Source: Tritrichomonas foetus (Eukaryota; Parabasalia; Tritrichomonadida; Tritrichomonadidae). From it: 64,000 bases of DNA. Both the position numbers and the translations under genes were made by a program. The notes beneath the pieces were generated by a model. The model was not told the DNA's origin. It saw nothing but the letters and a program-made list of their open reading frames with translations, and did not search any database. The DNA lies in contig MLAK01001370.1 of NCBI GenBank assembly GCA_001839685.1, positions 62,001-126,000 of the forward strand. The letters are read 5' to 3'. This document shows, in pieces, positions 9,696-18,855 of the stretch (the stretch's first letter is position 1; the number at the start of each line of letters is the position of its first letter).

Positions 9696-9702
9696 AAACG
9701 GC
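9696..9702 (+). promoter_or_regulatory. AAACGGC box
   Basis: It starts 26 nt before the NME5-like start codon. AAACGGC also precedes the meckelin gene (22305-22311). A regulatory role is inferred only. Confidence 0.3.
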
Positions 9703-9721
9703 AACAATCTCTTTAATCGAT

Positions 9722-10462
9722 ATGAGTTGCACCAGAATGCTTGCTATTATTAATCCAGGATATGAAGATAACTGGGGAAAAATAATTGATCGTATTATCG
9801 AAGAAGGTATTTCAATTTTACAAATGAAAAAAATGACATTCGATGATGAAATGATCGACAAATTATTTTATTATAAAATTCCACAGAATTCGTATCCATT
9901 ATTTCAAGCATGGATGACGTCTGGACCAGCCGTTGTTATGGAACTCGATGGTAAAGATGTGATTTATCATTTTAGTGATATTGTCGGGCCGGCCCATAAA
10001 GACATTGCTTTAGAACAAGCTCCAAATTCACTGAATGCTTTATATTCAAATAGCACAGCAGAACCAGTTTGTCTTGGTTCAATCAATCTCGAAAACGCAA
10101 TTGAGGAGATTACTTTCATATTTGGAAGTGTTCCAGAAGAAATTATACCAAAACTTGAATCAGCAGAATTTGAAGAAGATGAACTTGACGAACTTAATAC
10201 AATAGAAAACCTAGCAAATCAATATGAAGGAAAAGATTATTCTCGTTATGTTTTAAAACAAGAATACTTAGAGTCAACTGTTATGCCACTTGTTCTCGAA
10301 GGACTCTCTTGGATCATGAAAGAAAGGCCGAAAGATCCAGTTGAGCATTTAGCAATGTTCCTTCTAAAAAATAATACATTTAATAAACAAAAATTAGCTG
10401 ACCCTATACAACCAGAAGAGGTAAAGGCACCACAGCCTACATCGTCAAAGAAAAGGGATTAA
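9722..10462 (+). CDS. NME5-like protein: NDK domain plus Dpy-30 motif
   Basis: 246 residues. Residues about 6-142 form a nucleoside diphosphate kinase fold (LAIINPGYEDNWGKIIDRI; later SGPAVVMELDGKDVI; GPAHKDIA). Residues about 179-218 (EYLESTVMPLVLEGLSWIM followed by KERPKDPVEHLAMFLLKNN) are a Dpy-30 dimerisation motif. NDK + Dpy-30 in this order and size is the NME5/radial-spoke RSP23 type found in flagella. At the place of the catalytic NxxHGS motif the protein reads PVCLGS, so the phospho-accepting histidine is replaced by leucine and the domain is probably not a kinase. The start is the first ATG. The stop reads TAAA. Confidence 0.85.
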   Translation: MSCTRMLAIINPGYEDNWGKIIDRIIEEGISILQMKKMTFDDEMIDKLFYYKIPQNSYPLFQAWMTSGPAVVMELDGKDVIYHFSDIVGPAHKDIALEQAPNSLNALYSNSTAEPVCLGSINLENAIEEITFIFGSVPEEIIPKLESAEFEEDELDELNTIENLANQYEGKDYSRYVLKQEYLESTVMPLVLEGLSWIMKERPKDPVEHLAMFLLKNNTFNKQKLADPIQPEEVKAPQPTSSKKRD

Positions 10463-10674
10463 ATTTTCGAATATTGTTTGTTTGAATAATAAAAATACTG
10501 TTGAATTATGTTAAAACTTGGTTTTTATTTAGGTAAATTTTTAAATGTTTTAAATGCTTTCAAAGAGAACAGTTAATTTTCTACATCAAACTTTGTCTCT
10601 TTAAAATCGTGATAGAATAAGCTTTGATCACTTTCGGAGATTTTGTTTTTCCACAGTTTTCTTTGCGACATGAA

Positions 10675-11487
10675 TTATGCATCAATGTATTGATTATTGT
10701 TATAACCTATCTCTACAACATCATCATCATATTCGGAGTCATAATAATTTTGAAAATCTATATCATTAGAAATGCGATCGTAAATGCATTCAATGTCATA
10801 GTCTGATAAATCACCAACAATTGCCTGTCTGTATGCAGAACAACGTTTATCTATAGTTCCATCGTTTTTCACGAGTATGCTTTTATCCTGGACAGCTTGA
10901 CATAAGCGATTTATTGTTCCATTACTGTTTAATTGGAGATATCCACTTTGGACAATTGGACTTCTTCTGTCGATTGATCCATCACTTCGTATGATTAAAT
11001 CTGATGACCATTGTTGGTGTTTTAGCATTCTAGCAAACTGGCAACGTCCATCTAATTCACCATCTTTTCGATATCTAATATTTGGACTATCATTTGAATG
11101 ATTTATTTTTTGATGTGATTTTTGGTTATATGAATTTGAGCGGATATTTGGCCCCGTGTTTCGAGAAGGATCTTCTCGATGATTCGAACGATTCGATGGG
11201 ATTTGCATATTTCTTTGTTGAGGAGTATCTGTATTGGAGATTTGATCTTTAATTGCTCGAGCATATTGACATCTACCGTCAATTCTGCCATCTTTGGTAT
11301 ATATGACGTTTTTTTGTGGTCTTGAATACATATTTGGCTCTGTGATTATAGAAGAAATTGGTTTCTCTCTACCAGAGAAAAATTGCTGTTGTTTGGAGGA
11401 TGTTTGACCTGCCATTTTATTCTTCATTTCCTTGGCTGCCTGACAACGACCGTCGATTTGTCCATCTTTTCGATAGATAACATTCAT
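10675..11487 (-). CDS. protein of tandem DGxIDxRC repeats
   Basis: 270 residues carrying six versions of an 18-20-residue unit of form (V/I)xYxKDGxIDGRCQxAxxxK: YRKDGQIDGRCQAAKEMK, YTKDGRIDGRCQYARAIK, YRKDGELDGRCQFARMLK, then weaker IIRSDGSIDRRSP, NSNGTINRLCQAVQ and KNDGTIDKRCSAYRQA. The first three are separated by Ser/Asn/Gln-rich linkers of 40-60 residues; the last three are back to back. The C-terminus is acidic. There are no membrane segments. The pattern resembles short GxxDxR repeats seen in scattered eukaryotic proteins; the function is unknown. The start at 11487 lies 11 nt after a good Inr. Confidence 0.75.
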   Translation of the reverse strand: MNVIYRKDGQIDGRCQAAKEMKNKMAGQTSSKQQQFFSGREKPISSIITEPNMYSRPQKNVIYTKDGRIDGRCQYARAIKDQISNTDTPQQRNMQIPSNRSNHREDPSRNTGPNIRSNSYNQKSHQKINHSNDSPNIRYRKDGELDGRCQFARMLKHQQWSSDLIIRSDGSIDRRSPIVQSGYLQLNSNGTINRLCQAVQDKSILVKNDGTIDKRCSAYRQAIVGDLSDYDIECIYDRISNDIDFQNYYDSEYDDDVVEIGYNNNQYIDA

Positions 11488-11490
11488 TTT

Positions 11491-11500
11491 TCAAAAATGA
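11491..11500 (-). promoter_or_regulatory. Initiator of the DGxIDxRC gene
   Basis: The minus strand reads TCATTTTTGA; the +1 A (11498) is 11 nt before the ATG. Confidence 0.5.
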
Positions 11501-11649
11501 TTTTCTTCGTCGGAAATTTTTTCCCAGTTTGTCGAGATTTTAGATTTATCGGAAAATTTTGTAAAGTCAGAAATTTAGGACAACTGTAAAAAAAAGGTGA
11601 ATAATGGTCAATCAAATGATCATTTTAGAACATCAATAAAAGTCCTAAA

Positions 11650-11775
11650 ATGAAAAAAATCTCGGAATTAAGCCTTCATATTTCGAAAGTATTTGAAAAC
11701 TCACTAGAATCATCACCTGAGTCAGATCCTCAGATGATGAGAAAGAGTCATGGTAAAGTAAGATGGGAAAATTGA
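11650..11775 (+). CDS. candidate 41-residue small protein
   Basis: ATG to TGA, 41 codons, mixed coding-like composition (it includes SKVFENSLESSPESDPQMM). Inr-like TCATTTT (about 11618) and TCAATAA (about 11634) lie upstream. It sits alone in the spacer between the DGxIDxRC and AAA genes. No homology recognised; it could be chance. Confidence 0.25.
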   Translation: MKKISELSLHISKVFENSLESSPESDPQMMRKSHGKVRWEN

Positions 11776-11953
11776 TTATTTTTTGTATACTTCATTATTC
11801 AGATGATATTTGAAACAGATATGTGAGAGTAAGAGATCACAATGTCAAATTTGACATTTAGAAACTTTTTGTGACTTATAGTGAACTTTTGAGTAAAGGT
11901 CAATTATTTGATATAATTATTGTGAACTTTACATATTTAAAACGATCAAATAA

Positions 11954-14900
11954 ATGTCATCAAGTTCTTCATCAGACTATTCTGATTATGACGAATCAGA
12001 CAACTACGATATCCCCGCCCAAAATCGCTTTGATATCGTTCCAATATCGATTCCAATCAATTTCACGATTTTTATGAATCCAGCACGAATGTCAGAAGTT
12101 CATATTAACGAATCCTGCCTCGCAACTGTCACTAGCCGTAAAACAACACAGCTTGTAAAAGTTGTTCCCACTCCAAATTGTCCGCCGAATTGTGTTCAAA
12201 TTCCAAAATTCCTTCAGAGAACCCTCGATGCCTCAGCCCACGACACAGTCGGTATAATTGGGTACGACACAAAAGCAAAAGCTGAATCAATTCAAGTATT
12301 TCCTCTATTCGATACAAATGGCGTAAATTATACAAACGAAATCAAACGATATTTCTCCGTTGAAAGCCATCCGATTTCTATTGGCGCCACTTTTTCCATA
12401 TTTATCGACAGTTCTATCAAAATTTTCAGAATTTCGAATATCTTACCTATCGATCGATGCTGCACCACAAATTCAACTCGAATTACGTTAATTGACAGAA
12501 AAAGCTTGTCATCACCTAATATGGGAGTTCTTAGTCGGCATTTTTCTGATTTAGCTCTTCCATCAGAAATATTAAATCATGTGAATAAATTTGTAAATCT
12601 TCCTCTTCAGCATCCAAAGCTTCTTCGTGTTCTTGGCGTCAGGTCATCCAATGGTGTCCTATTTTACGGTCAGAAAGGAACCGGGAAGACCAGCTTATTA
12701 ATCGCCATTTCACGTGAATTAAGAGTTCAGTCATTAACTATCAAAGCGCCTGAACTTTTTGATATGCCAGTTGATCAAGCAATGACAAAATTACAACAAG
12801 GCTTTTCAACTGTTCTTGACCACACTCCAGCCCTTCTTCTTATTGATGACATTGGCAAATTGGCTGGAAAGAGTGATTCATCAACTCCCACATCTGTTCG
12901 TAGACTTAGATCTTTCTTTGTATCACTTTTAGATCGTGCCCTTCTTGTTCCAGGTCTTGTGGTTGTTGCAACTGCTAATTCTCGTGATGAAATTGATCCA
13001 AATTTGTTAAGATTTGGTCGATTTGCTTTTGAAACTAATCTTGAGTTACCATCTTCTGCACAAAGAGCTGAAATCTTAAGATTGAACACTCAAGGACTCC
13101 ACATCGAGCAAGAAGACATAATAAAACTCGCTGGAAAAACAACCGATGGCAAAAATTGTGAAAATATTGAAAATATTGCAGAACTTGGTGTTTATGCAAT
13201 GATTAAAAGAAATGTTTCTTCAAATAATGAATTTCCAACAGATAATGAAATTGTCCAATCTTCAAACTCACAACTTTTGCTTACTTACTTTCCAGTTAAT
13301 ATTATTGATGATGTTCCTCGTCTCAACACAGGTGGTCATTCACATGAATCAGGCCTTACGATTATGGACATGATGGGCGGGAAATCATCAAACAAAATGC
13401 ATAATTCTGGTGACCCACTTGCAGGCAATATTGGAATGGGACTTGGTGATGATTCAGATGGAGGACTCTTTGGTAAAATGTCTAAACAACCAGGAACTAC
13501 TGGTGGAATGGCACCAATTAATATGGGTTCATTGTTTGGTGGAGGAAGTCCATCAAAACCTTCATCCGAAACTGATATGTTTGGAAGACCAATCCAAAAG
13601 ACAGAAACTGATATGTTTGGACGAGTTAAAAGTAATTCTCCACAACCAACAAGTCCACCATCAAGTAATGATATTTCTCCACCTGGTGATAATGCAGATA
13701 TGTTTGGAAGACCGAAAGAAAACGCTTCATCAAATGATGGAGATTCATCAAATAATCAAAGTGATCCATTTGCTGGATTTGGTTCACCAAATATTAATCC
13801 ATTTGGTGCACAAGCTTCTTCAAAACCAGAGCAACCAAACGATCCATTTGGTGGATTCGGAACATTTGGTGGCGGTGAAGAATCGAAATCAAATGCTCAA
13901 CAAAATGATCCATTCGATGGATTTGGTTCAAATACTGGTCAAAGCAATCCATTTGGTAGCTTTGGTTCTCCTAATAATCAAGCAAACGAACCACAAAAAG
14001 AAGAAGAAAAAGCCCAAAATAATCCATTTGGTGGATTTGGCAGTTCAAATAATTCTGGATTTGGCTCAGAAAATAGCAAAGAATCAAAACAAGAAGAAAA
14101 ACCAAATCCATTTTCTAGCCCTTCATATTCTTCATCAAATTCTACACCACCAGATCCATTTGCAAACTTTGGATTTGGTGGATCAACATCACAAAACCAA
14201 CCAGAAGAACCAAAAGCTAATGATCAGCCTGTAAATCCATCGTCAACACAGCCATCAAATGAGCCAGATCCATTTGCAAACTATGGTTCACCCAATCAAC
14301 CATCTAATCCATTTGCTGCACCACCAGAAGAACCAAATCAAACGGAACAGAAGCCCTTCGTAAGCTTTGGAACTAAAAGCACTAAATTTGCCCCACAAGA
14401 GAGTTCTCAAGCTGGTGATAGCAGAGATCAATTTGCAGATTTCAGGCAAGGAAGCAATTCTGCTGCTCAACAGCAGCCTGATCCATTTGCACCATCTCAA
14501 CCTGAATCATCACAGACAAACCAACAGTCAGATCCATTTGCTAATAATAGTTTTGGTGGAGCTCAGTCAGGAGATCCAACTCCACAACCGAATCCATTTG
14601 CAAATAATGGATTCGGTTCATCATCAGCACCAACAAACCAACCAGATCCATTTGCTTCAAATGGGTTTGGAGCCGCTTCACAAACTACAAATTCAGCAGC
14701 ACCAACAAACCAACCAGATCCATTTGCTTCAAATGGATTTGGAGCCGCTTCACAAACTACAAATTCAGCAGCCCCAACAAACCAACTAAATCCATTTGCT
14801 TCAAATGGATTTGGTGCCTCTTCACAACCAACACAATCAATTCAACAAGATCCATTTGGTGCAGGCGGATTTGGAGGACAACAGTCACAAAATAATAATA

Positions 14901-15904
14901 ATCAACAGCAAGTTCCATTCGCTACTAATGGCTTTGGTGGAGCACCAACACCAAATCCAGGAATACAACAGGATCCTTTTGCTGCTGGTGGATTTGGAGG
15001 ACAATCACAACCACAACAACCAGTACAAGATCCATTTGGTGGACAGGTAGCTCCATCACCAGCATCACAACCACAATTTGGAAGTGGTGGATTTGGAGCT
15101 AATCCACAATTTGGACAAGGTGGATTCGCACAACCATCTCCATTTATGCAGCAAAATCGAAGAAATGCTCCAGTAATGCTTGGCGGTGGAGGAATTAGAG
15201 ATATGTTTTATGAAGGTGGTGGAAATAATCAACCACAATCTAATCCATTAGCACAGCAACAACAGGCACAACAACCAGTTGAATATACACCAATGATCAC
15301 GCCAAACGTTCCAGAAGAAGCAAAGAAAGAAGTAAAACCAACAATTGACATTTTTGGTGAACGTCCACACTCCAAACCACAACCACTCGATTCTCTTTCT
15401 TCTCAATCACAGCAACCAGCACAACAACAACAACAGCAAATGCAGAATCAGCAAATACAGAATCAGCAAATGCAGAATCAACAGATGCAACAAAACCAAT
15501 TTCGAGGAGGTGCTGGTGGTTATGGAAGTGGTTACGGCGGTGGTATGCCTTACAATAATTATGGTGGGGCTGGATATGGAATGATGGGTAACAATGCCGG
15601 ATACAATGACCCATTTAATGCTCCACCTGCAAATAACTTTGGTGGCGGCTACGGTGGTGCTCCAGTAGGCTTCAATGCTTCTCCTGCTGCTTTTGGCGGG
15701 TATAATGCTGGAAACCAATATGGCGGCGGCGGCTATGGCGGATTCAATGGAGCCCCTAGTGGTTTTGGTGGTGCTCCATCTGGTGGATTCGGTGGAAACC
15801 AACCTCAAGCTGGATCAGGTGGTGGATTCGGAAATCAACAACAAATACAGCAAAATAAACCACAAGCTGACGATCCATTTGATAAATACAACCCTCTAAA
15901 GTAA
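11954..15904 (+). CDS. CDC48-like AAA ATPase fused to a long DPF/NPF-rich endocytic-type tail
   Basis: 1316 residues. Residues 1-20 are Ser/Asp-rich. Residues about 30-190 resemble a CDC48/NSF N-domain (double-psi barrel). A single AAA module follows: Walker A GQKGTGKTS near 239, Walker B LLLIDDIG near 295 (second acidic residue Asp, not Glu), sensor-1 ATANS near 340, and arginine fingers LLRFGRF near 353-359. From about 450 to the end it is a disordered Gly/Asn/Pro/Gln/Ser tail with about 14 DPF and 7 NPF motifs, three DMFGR(P/V) motifs, many GFG pieces and a poly-Gln/Met stretch. DPF binds the AP-2 alpha appendage and NPF binds EH domains (established for epsin, AP180, Eps15), so a role in clathrin-coat remodelling is a reasonable inference. 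FG-nucleoporin-like behaviour is an alternative. I know of no standard family with this layout. It is continuous in one frame, without a break at the fusion point. Confidence 0.85.
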   Translation: MSSSSSSDYSDYDESDNYDIPAQNRFDIVPISIPINFTIFMNPARMSEVHINESCLATVTSRKTTQLVKVVPTPNCPPNCVQIPKFLQRTLDASAHDTVGIIGYDTKAKAESIQVFPLFDTNGVNYTNEIKRYFSVESHPISIGATFSIFIDSSIKIFRISNILPIDRCCTTNSTRITLIDRKSLSSPNMGVLSRHFSDLALPSEILNHVNKFVNLPLQHPKLLRVLGVRSSNGVLFYGQKGTGKTSLLIAISRELRVQSLTIKAPELFDMPVDQAMTKLQQGFSTVLDHTPALLLIDDIGKLAGKSDSSTPTSVRRLRSFFVSLLDRALLVPGLVVVATANSRDEIDPNLLRFGRFAFETNLELPSSAQRAEILRLNTQGLHIEQEDIIKLAGKTTDGKNCENIENIAELGVYAMIKRNVSSNNEFPTDNEIVQSSNSQLLLTYFPVNIIDDVPRLNTGGHSHESGLTIMDMMGGKSSNKMHNSGDPLAGNIGMGLGDDSDGGLFGKMSKQPGTTGGMAPINMGSLFGGGSPSKPSSETDMFGRPIQKTETDMFGRVKSNSPQPTSPPSSNDISPPGDNADMFGRPKENASSNDGDSSNNQSDPFAGFGSPNINPFGAQASSKPEQPNDPFGGFGTFGGGEESKSNAQQNDPFDGFGSNTGQSNPFGSFGSPNNQANEPQKEEEKAQNNPFGGFGSSNNSGFGSENSKESKQEEKPNPFSSPSYSSSNSTPPDPFANFGFGGSTSQNQPEEPKANDQPVNPSSTQPSNEPDPFANYGSPNQPSNPFAAPPEEPNQTEQKPFVSFGTKSTKFAPQESSQAGDSRDQFADFRQGSNSAAQQQPDPFAPSQPESSQTNQQSDPFANNSFGGAQSGDPTPQPNPFANNGFGSSSAPTNQPDPFASNGFGAASQTTNSAAPTNQPDPFASNGFGAASQTTNSAAPTNQLNPFASNGFGASSQPTQSIQQDPFGAGGFGGQQSQNNNNQQQVPFATNGFGGAPTPNPGIQQDPFAAGGFGGQSQPQQPVQDPFGGQVAPSPASQPQFGSGGFGANPQFGQGGFAQPSPFMQQNRRNAPVMLGGGGIRDMFYEGGGNNQPQSNPLAQQQQAQQPVEYTPMITPNVPEEAKKEVKPTIDIFGERPHSKPQPLDSLSSQSQQPAQQQQQQMQNQQIQNQQMQNQQMQQNQFRGGAGGYGSGYGGGMPYNNYGGAGYGMMGNNAGYNDPFNAPPANNFGGGYGGAPVGFNASPAAFGGYNAGNQYGGGGYGGFNGAPSGFGGAPSGGFGGNQPQAGSGGGFGNQQQIQQNKPQADDPFDKYNPLK
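14629..14815 (+). repeat. 72-bp tandem repeat inside the AAA-DPF/NPF gene
   Basis: A 24-residue unit (PTNQPDPFASNGFGAAS plus a short linker) occurs two full times and most of a third, with near-identical DNA. In-frame duplication is adding DPF/NPF motifs. Confidence 0.8.
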
Positions 15905-16157
15905 GTAAAAACATCAACATTTTTTGTTCAATTTGAATAAATTCTTTTTTCGAAACAATGGATTAAAGATCAAACAAATATGAAATTCATTTGACTAATA
16001 CTAATAGTATTCTTCCTTCATGCATTCCCAAAACAATGACCTTCATTTATTATCAAAATCATCATGATAAAACAACTCATTCATTAACAACAAAATTTAA
16101 AAGAAAAGAATCTAGTGTATTTAATTATACCAAACAAGAAAAGAGTAAAAATACAAT

Positions 16158-17159
16158 TTAAATTGATGAACGATGAATATGTTCAGGCGTAGGCAGGATT
16201 TCATATAAACACTGCGTGAAAATGTCTGTAACATCAACAACGACAAATTTTTCACATGATCGAATTATTTCATGTGTTGTCACAGGATGAGAATTAGTCA
16301 TAATTATCTTTTCGATTGGTGAATCTATTAGTCTTCTGATTTCTTTTTCATCAGAGCACGTGAAGTGAGTTGTCATTCCAATTACTTTATTAGCACCAGC
16401 CTTTAAATATTCATTTGCAGCTTGAATAATCGTGGAGCCAGATCGAATCAAATCGTCATAAATAATTACAGTAAAGTCTTTAACATTTCCAATGACACCT
16501 TCAGTTCCGTTTGATTCGAGCAAAGATACTTTTGGTTTTTCACGAATGAAACTCACTGGTATTCCAATTGATCTTGCGTATTTATTTACCCATGCTGCCC
16601 TCCGTAGATTTGTGGAACCCATCATCATATTTTCATGAGGAATTTGCAAGTCTGCAATTGCACGAAGAAGTGCATTTTTTGCATTCAACTCAACACGAAG
16701 ACAAGGCCCTTCAAAATAATGAATTACACACGAATAATGGAGATCAAGAAACACAAAAACATTCCCTTCAGTGGCTGCTCCAATCATTCCAAGCATCTGA
16801 ATATTACTTTTAGCTGTAACAACTTCCCCAAATTGTGATGCCCTATCTCGTGAAAGATAAGCCAAAAATGGAATCACAAAAACTCGCCTTTTTATTCCGA
16901 ATTGTGTGAGGGCGGTGCCAACGCGAAAGATATCCAAAATTTCATCATCATTCGTGATGGCAGCAATATAGAGTGCAGTTTTGCCAAGCAAAGAAAAACT
17001 GGAATCAACGTCAAGTCGATAATATTTTTCGCCATTCGGAAATGAAGATCTCTCAATATCTACATGCGTAACAATGATGCCAAGGTCAGTGAGTTCTTCT
17101 TGGATGCTCTTAGAAAGGTATGCAGAGCTTGGATGCTCGAGAACTATAACTTCTGCCAT
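16158..17159 (-). CDS. ribose-phosphate pyrophosphokinase (PRPP synthase), divergent
   Basis: 333 residues, near the usual 310-320. It makes PRPP from ribose 5-phosphate and ATP, the donor for base salvage. Two phosphoribosyltransferase-fold halves are visible: FPNGEKYYRLD and LDLHYSCVIHYFEG in the first; the PRPP-binding loop VIIYDDLIRSGSTI and GMTTHF, then TNSHPVTTHE, in the second. The flexible catalytic loop is unusual: YLSRDRASQFGEVVTAKSN replaces the normal RQDRK...PI(S/T)AK. DDLxxSGxT and GEVxTA recall plant-type class II synthases, so phosphate-independence and loss of classic allostery are possible (inference). The start is the ATG at 17159. Convergent with the AAA gene, which ends 253 bp away. 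Confidence 0.85.
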   Translation of the reverse strand: MAEVIVLEHPSSAYLSKSIQEELTDLGIIVTHVDIERSSFPNGEKYYRLDVDSSFSLLGKTALYIAAITNDDEILDIFRVGTALTQFGIKRRVFVIPFLAYLSRDRASQFGEVVTAKSNIQMLGMIGAATEGNVFVFLDLHYSCVIHYFEGPCLRVELNAKNALLRAIADLQIPHENMMMGSTNLRRAAWVNKYARSIGIPVSFIREKPKVSLLESNGTEGVIGNVKDFTVIIYDDLIRSGSTIIQAANEYLKAGANKVIGMTTHFTCSDEKEIRRLIDSPIEKIIMTNSHPVTTHEIIRSCEKFVVVDVTDIFTQCLYEILPTPEHIHRSSI

Positions 17160-17739
17160 TTTCGTGAAAATTCTATTGAATTCAATGACTTTTTCAATTT
17201 TAATTTGTAGTGTTAATTGAAAACCCCCTTCTTAATGAAATTTCAAAAGGAAATGGATAATTTCTCCAAAATATTTCGAGTACAACGGTTTATTATGGGC
17301 AAATGGTGAAATAGTGACCGGTTATTGATAAAAAATGTGATATAAACTTTGATTTTTTCTACATACATCTTGAATGGGATTGAAAGTCAGTTTACTTTAT
17401 AAATTTGAAACATGCAACTTTAGAATCACTGCATGTAATACATCAGAAATATCATTTCACCTCTGAAAGTAATATGTATCTACTTGTCTTTTTGTACTAT
17501 AATATTATTAAATCTTTTTGTTTAATTTATGAATGAAACGCGTTCCATGTAATTATTTGGGTGTTAGTCACTTTTCATCTTAAGAGTTCCTTTAATATGT
17601 TTTGTGACATAAAGAACCAATTTTATGGATTAGGAAACTCAAAGATATCACAAAGAATGACAATGATGATCCAAGACGATCAAAATTGAAAGATGTAAAC
17701 TGGTCAAATCCTTTAATTGGCTGGAATAAACGTTCACCG
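17160..17739. other. 580-bp divergent spacer
   Basis: AT-rich region between PRPP synthase and RAD23. ACAACGG at 17282-17288 contains a Myb-like AACGG core. No gene seen. Confidence 0.3.
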
Positions 17740-18855
17740 ATGTCAAAATTGATGATTGTTACATTCACAAACATATCTGGAAAGAAAATAAATATAGAAT
17801 GTGATCCAGAACAAACAATTAAGGACATTATGGTCATTGTTGCTGAAAAATTTGATGCGAAAAACGATAAAATCCGATTAATATATTCCGGCAAGCCTCT
17901 CTCAGAAGACCAAACGCTTAAAAATATAAACTACCAACAAGGGACAACCGTAATTGTCCACATTTCTCGTCGTCCTGTCGCCCCACCTCCATCAACACCT
18001 GCTCCATCAGTATCTACTCCACCACAGCCTTCCCAGACTTCGACAACGCCAACCGCAAGCTTACCAAATCCTATACAACAGCCAGTCGCGCCACCCCCTT
18101 CGAATCCGATATCGCCACCAGTATCTGCACAGCCCTCCCAGCCCCAAGGAAACTCAGAAACAAGCGCCTCCCATGACGAGGCAATCTCAGAACTCATGAG
18201 TATGGGCTATAATCTCAACCAGTGCGAGGTGGCGCTCCGTCTTGCAAATGGCGACCTTTCTCTTGCAGCAAACCTCCTAATCGAAGGAAGAATTCCAGCA
18301 AAAGCAGATCCAAAGCCTCCTCAGCCGCGCGAACCAATTTTATATAACTACGGCCACTCAAACGCAATGTTCAAGCCTGATAAAAATTGTGAAACACTTC
18401 GAAATTTGGTTTTCTTAAACTTTAATCATGGAGTGTCATCAATTATCGCTGTTTTAAATAACATCGATCCAGAACTTTCAGCAAAAATCCAAGAAAATCC
18501 AGCACCTATGATGAGAATGCTTGGAATTCCAGCTCAGGCTTCACCAAATGGAATAGTTGTAGCAACCTCACATCCAAGAGTTCCATCACAAGCCCCACCA
18601 AGCATGCAGCCAGGTATGCAGCCAAACATGCAGCCTGGTGTGCAACCAAGCATGCAGCCGAATATGCAACAGCCAATGAATCGGCCTCCTTCTCTCATTG
18701 AACAAAAGTTAGCGTCGTACACACAAGAAGAACAGAACTCAATTAAAAGATTAGTAGAAATGGGATTTGATCTAATAAATGTAATTCAGGCATTTGACGC
18801 TTGTGATAAAAATGAGCAACAGGCTGCCAACTTGCTTCTTTCTATGAATAACTAA
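17740..18855 (+). CDS. RAD23: RAD23 homologue (UBL-UBA-XPC-binding-UBA)
   Basis: 371 residues from the ATG at 17740; the upstream in-frame extension has no ATG. Four domains in RAD23 order: ubiquitin-like (residues 4-78, MIVTFTNISGKKINIE to TTVIVHISRR), a Pro/Ser linker, UBA1 (about 145-185, AISELMSMGYNLNQCEVAL), an XPC-binding STI1-like segment (about 216-262, CETLRNLVFLNFNHG ... MMRMLGIP) and UBA2 (about 326-368, IKRLVEMGFDLINVIQAFDA). RAD23 shuttles ubiquitylated proteins to the proteasome and stabilises the XPC repair factor. A PGMQPxMQ repeat lies before UBA2. The stop is TAAA. Confidence 0.92.
   Translation: MSKLMIVTFTNISGKKINIECDPEQTIKDIMVIVAEKFDAKNDKIRLIYSGKPLSEDQTLKNINYQQGTTVIVHISRRPVAPPPSTPAPSVSTPPQPSQTSTTPTASLPNPIQQPVAPPPSNPISPPVSAQPSQPQGNSETSASHDEAISELMSMGYNLNQCEVALRLANGDLSLAANLLIEGRIPAKADPKPPQPREPILYNYGHSNAMFKPDKNCETLRNLVFLNFNHGVSSIIAVLNNIDPELSAKIQENPAPMMRMLGIPAQASPNGIVVATSHPRVPSQAPPSMQPGMQPNMQPGVQPSMQPNMQQPMNRPPSLIEQKLASYTQEEQNSIKRLVEMGFDLINVIQAFDACDKNEQQAANLLLSMNN

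Noticed and set aside
8932..9720. tRNA or snRNA gene
   Set aside because: No box A/box B pair or recognisable conserved snRNA sequence found by eye.
13410..14789. Long +frame frames rich in H, L, I, Q inside the AAA-DPF/NPF gene
   Set aside because: Shadow translations of the biased repeat sequence; composition not protein-like.
17686..18855. Ubiquilin/Dsk2 reading of the UBL-UBA protein
   Set aside because: Two UBA domains with an XPC-binding segment between them is the RAD23 order; ubiquilin has STI1 repeats and a single UBA.
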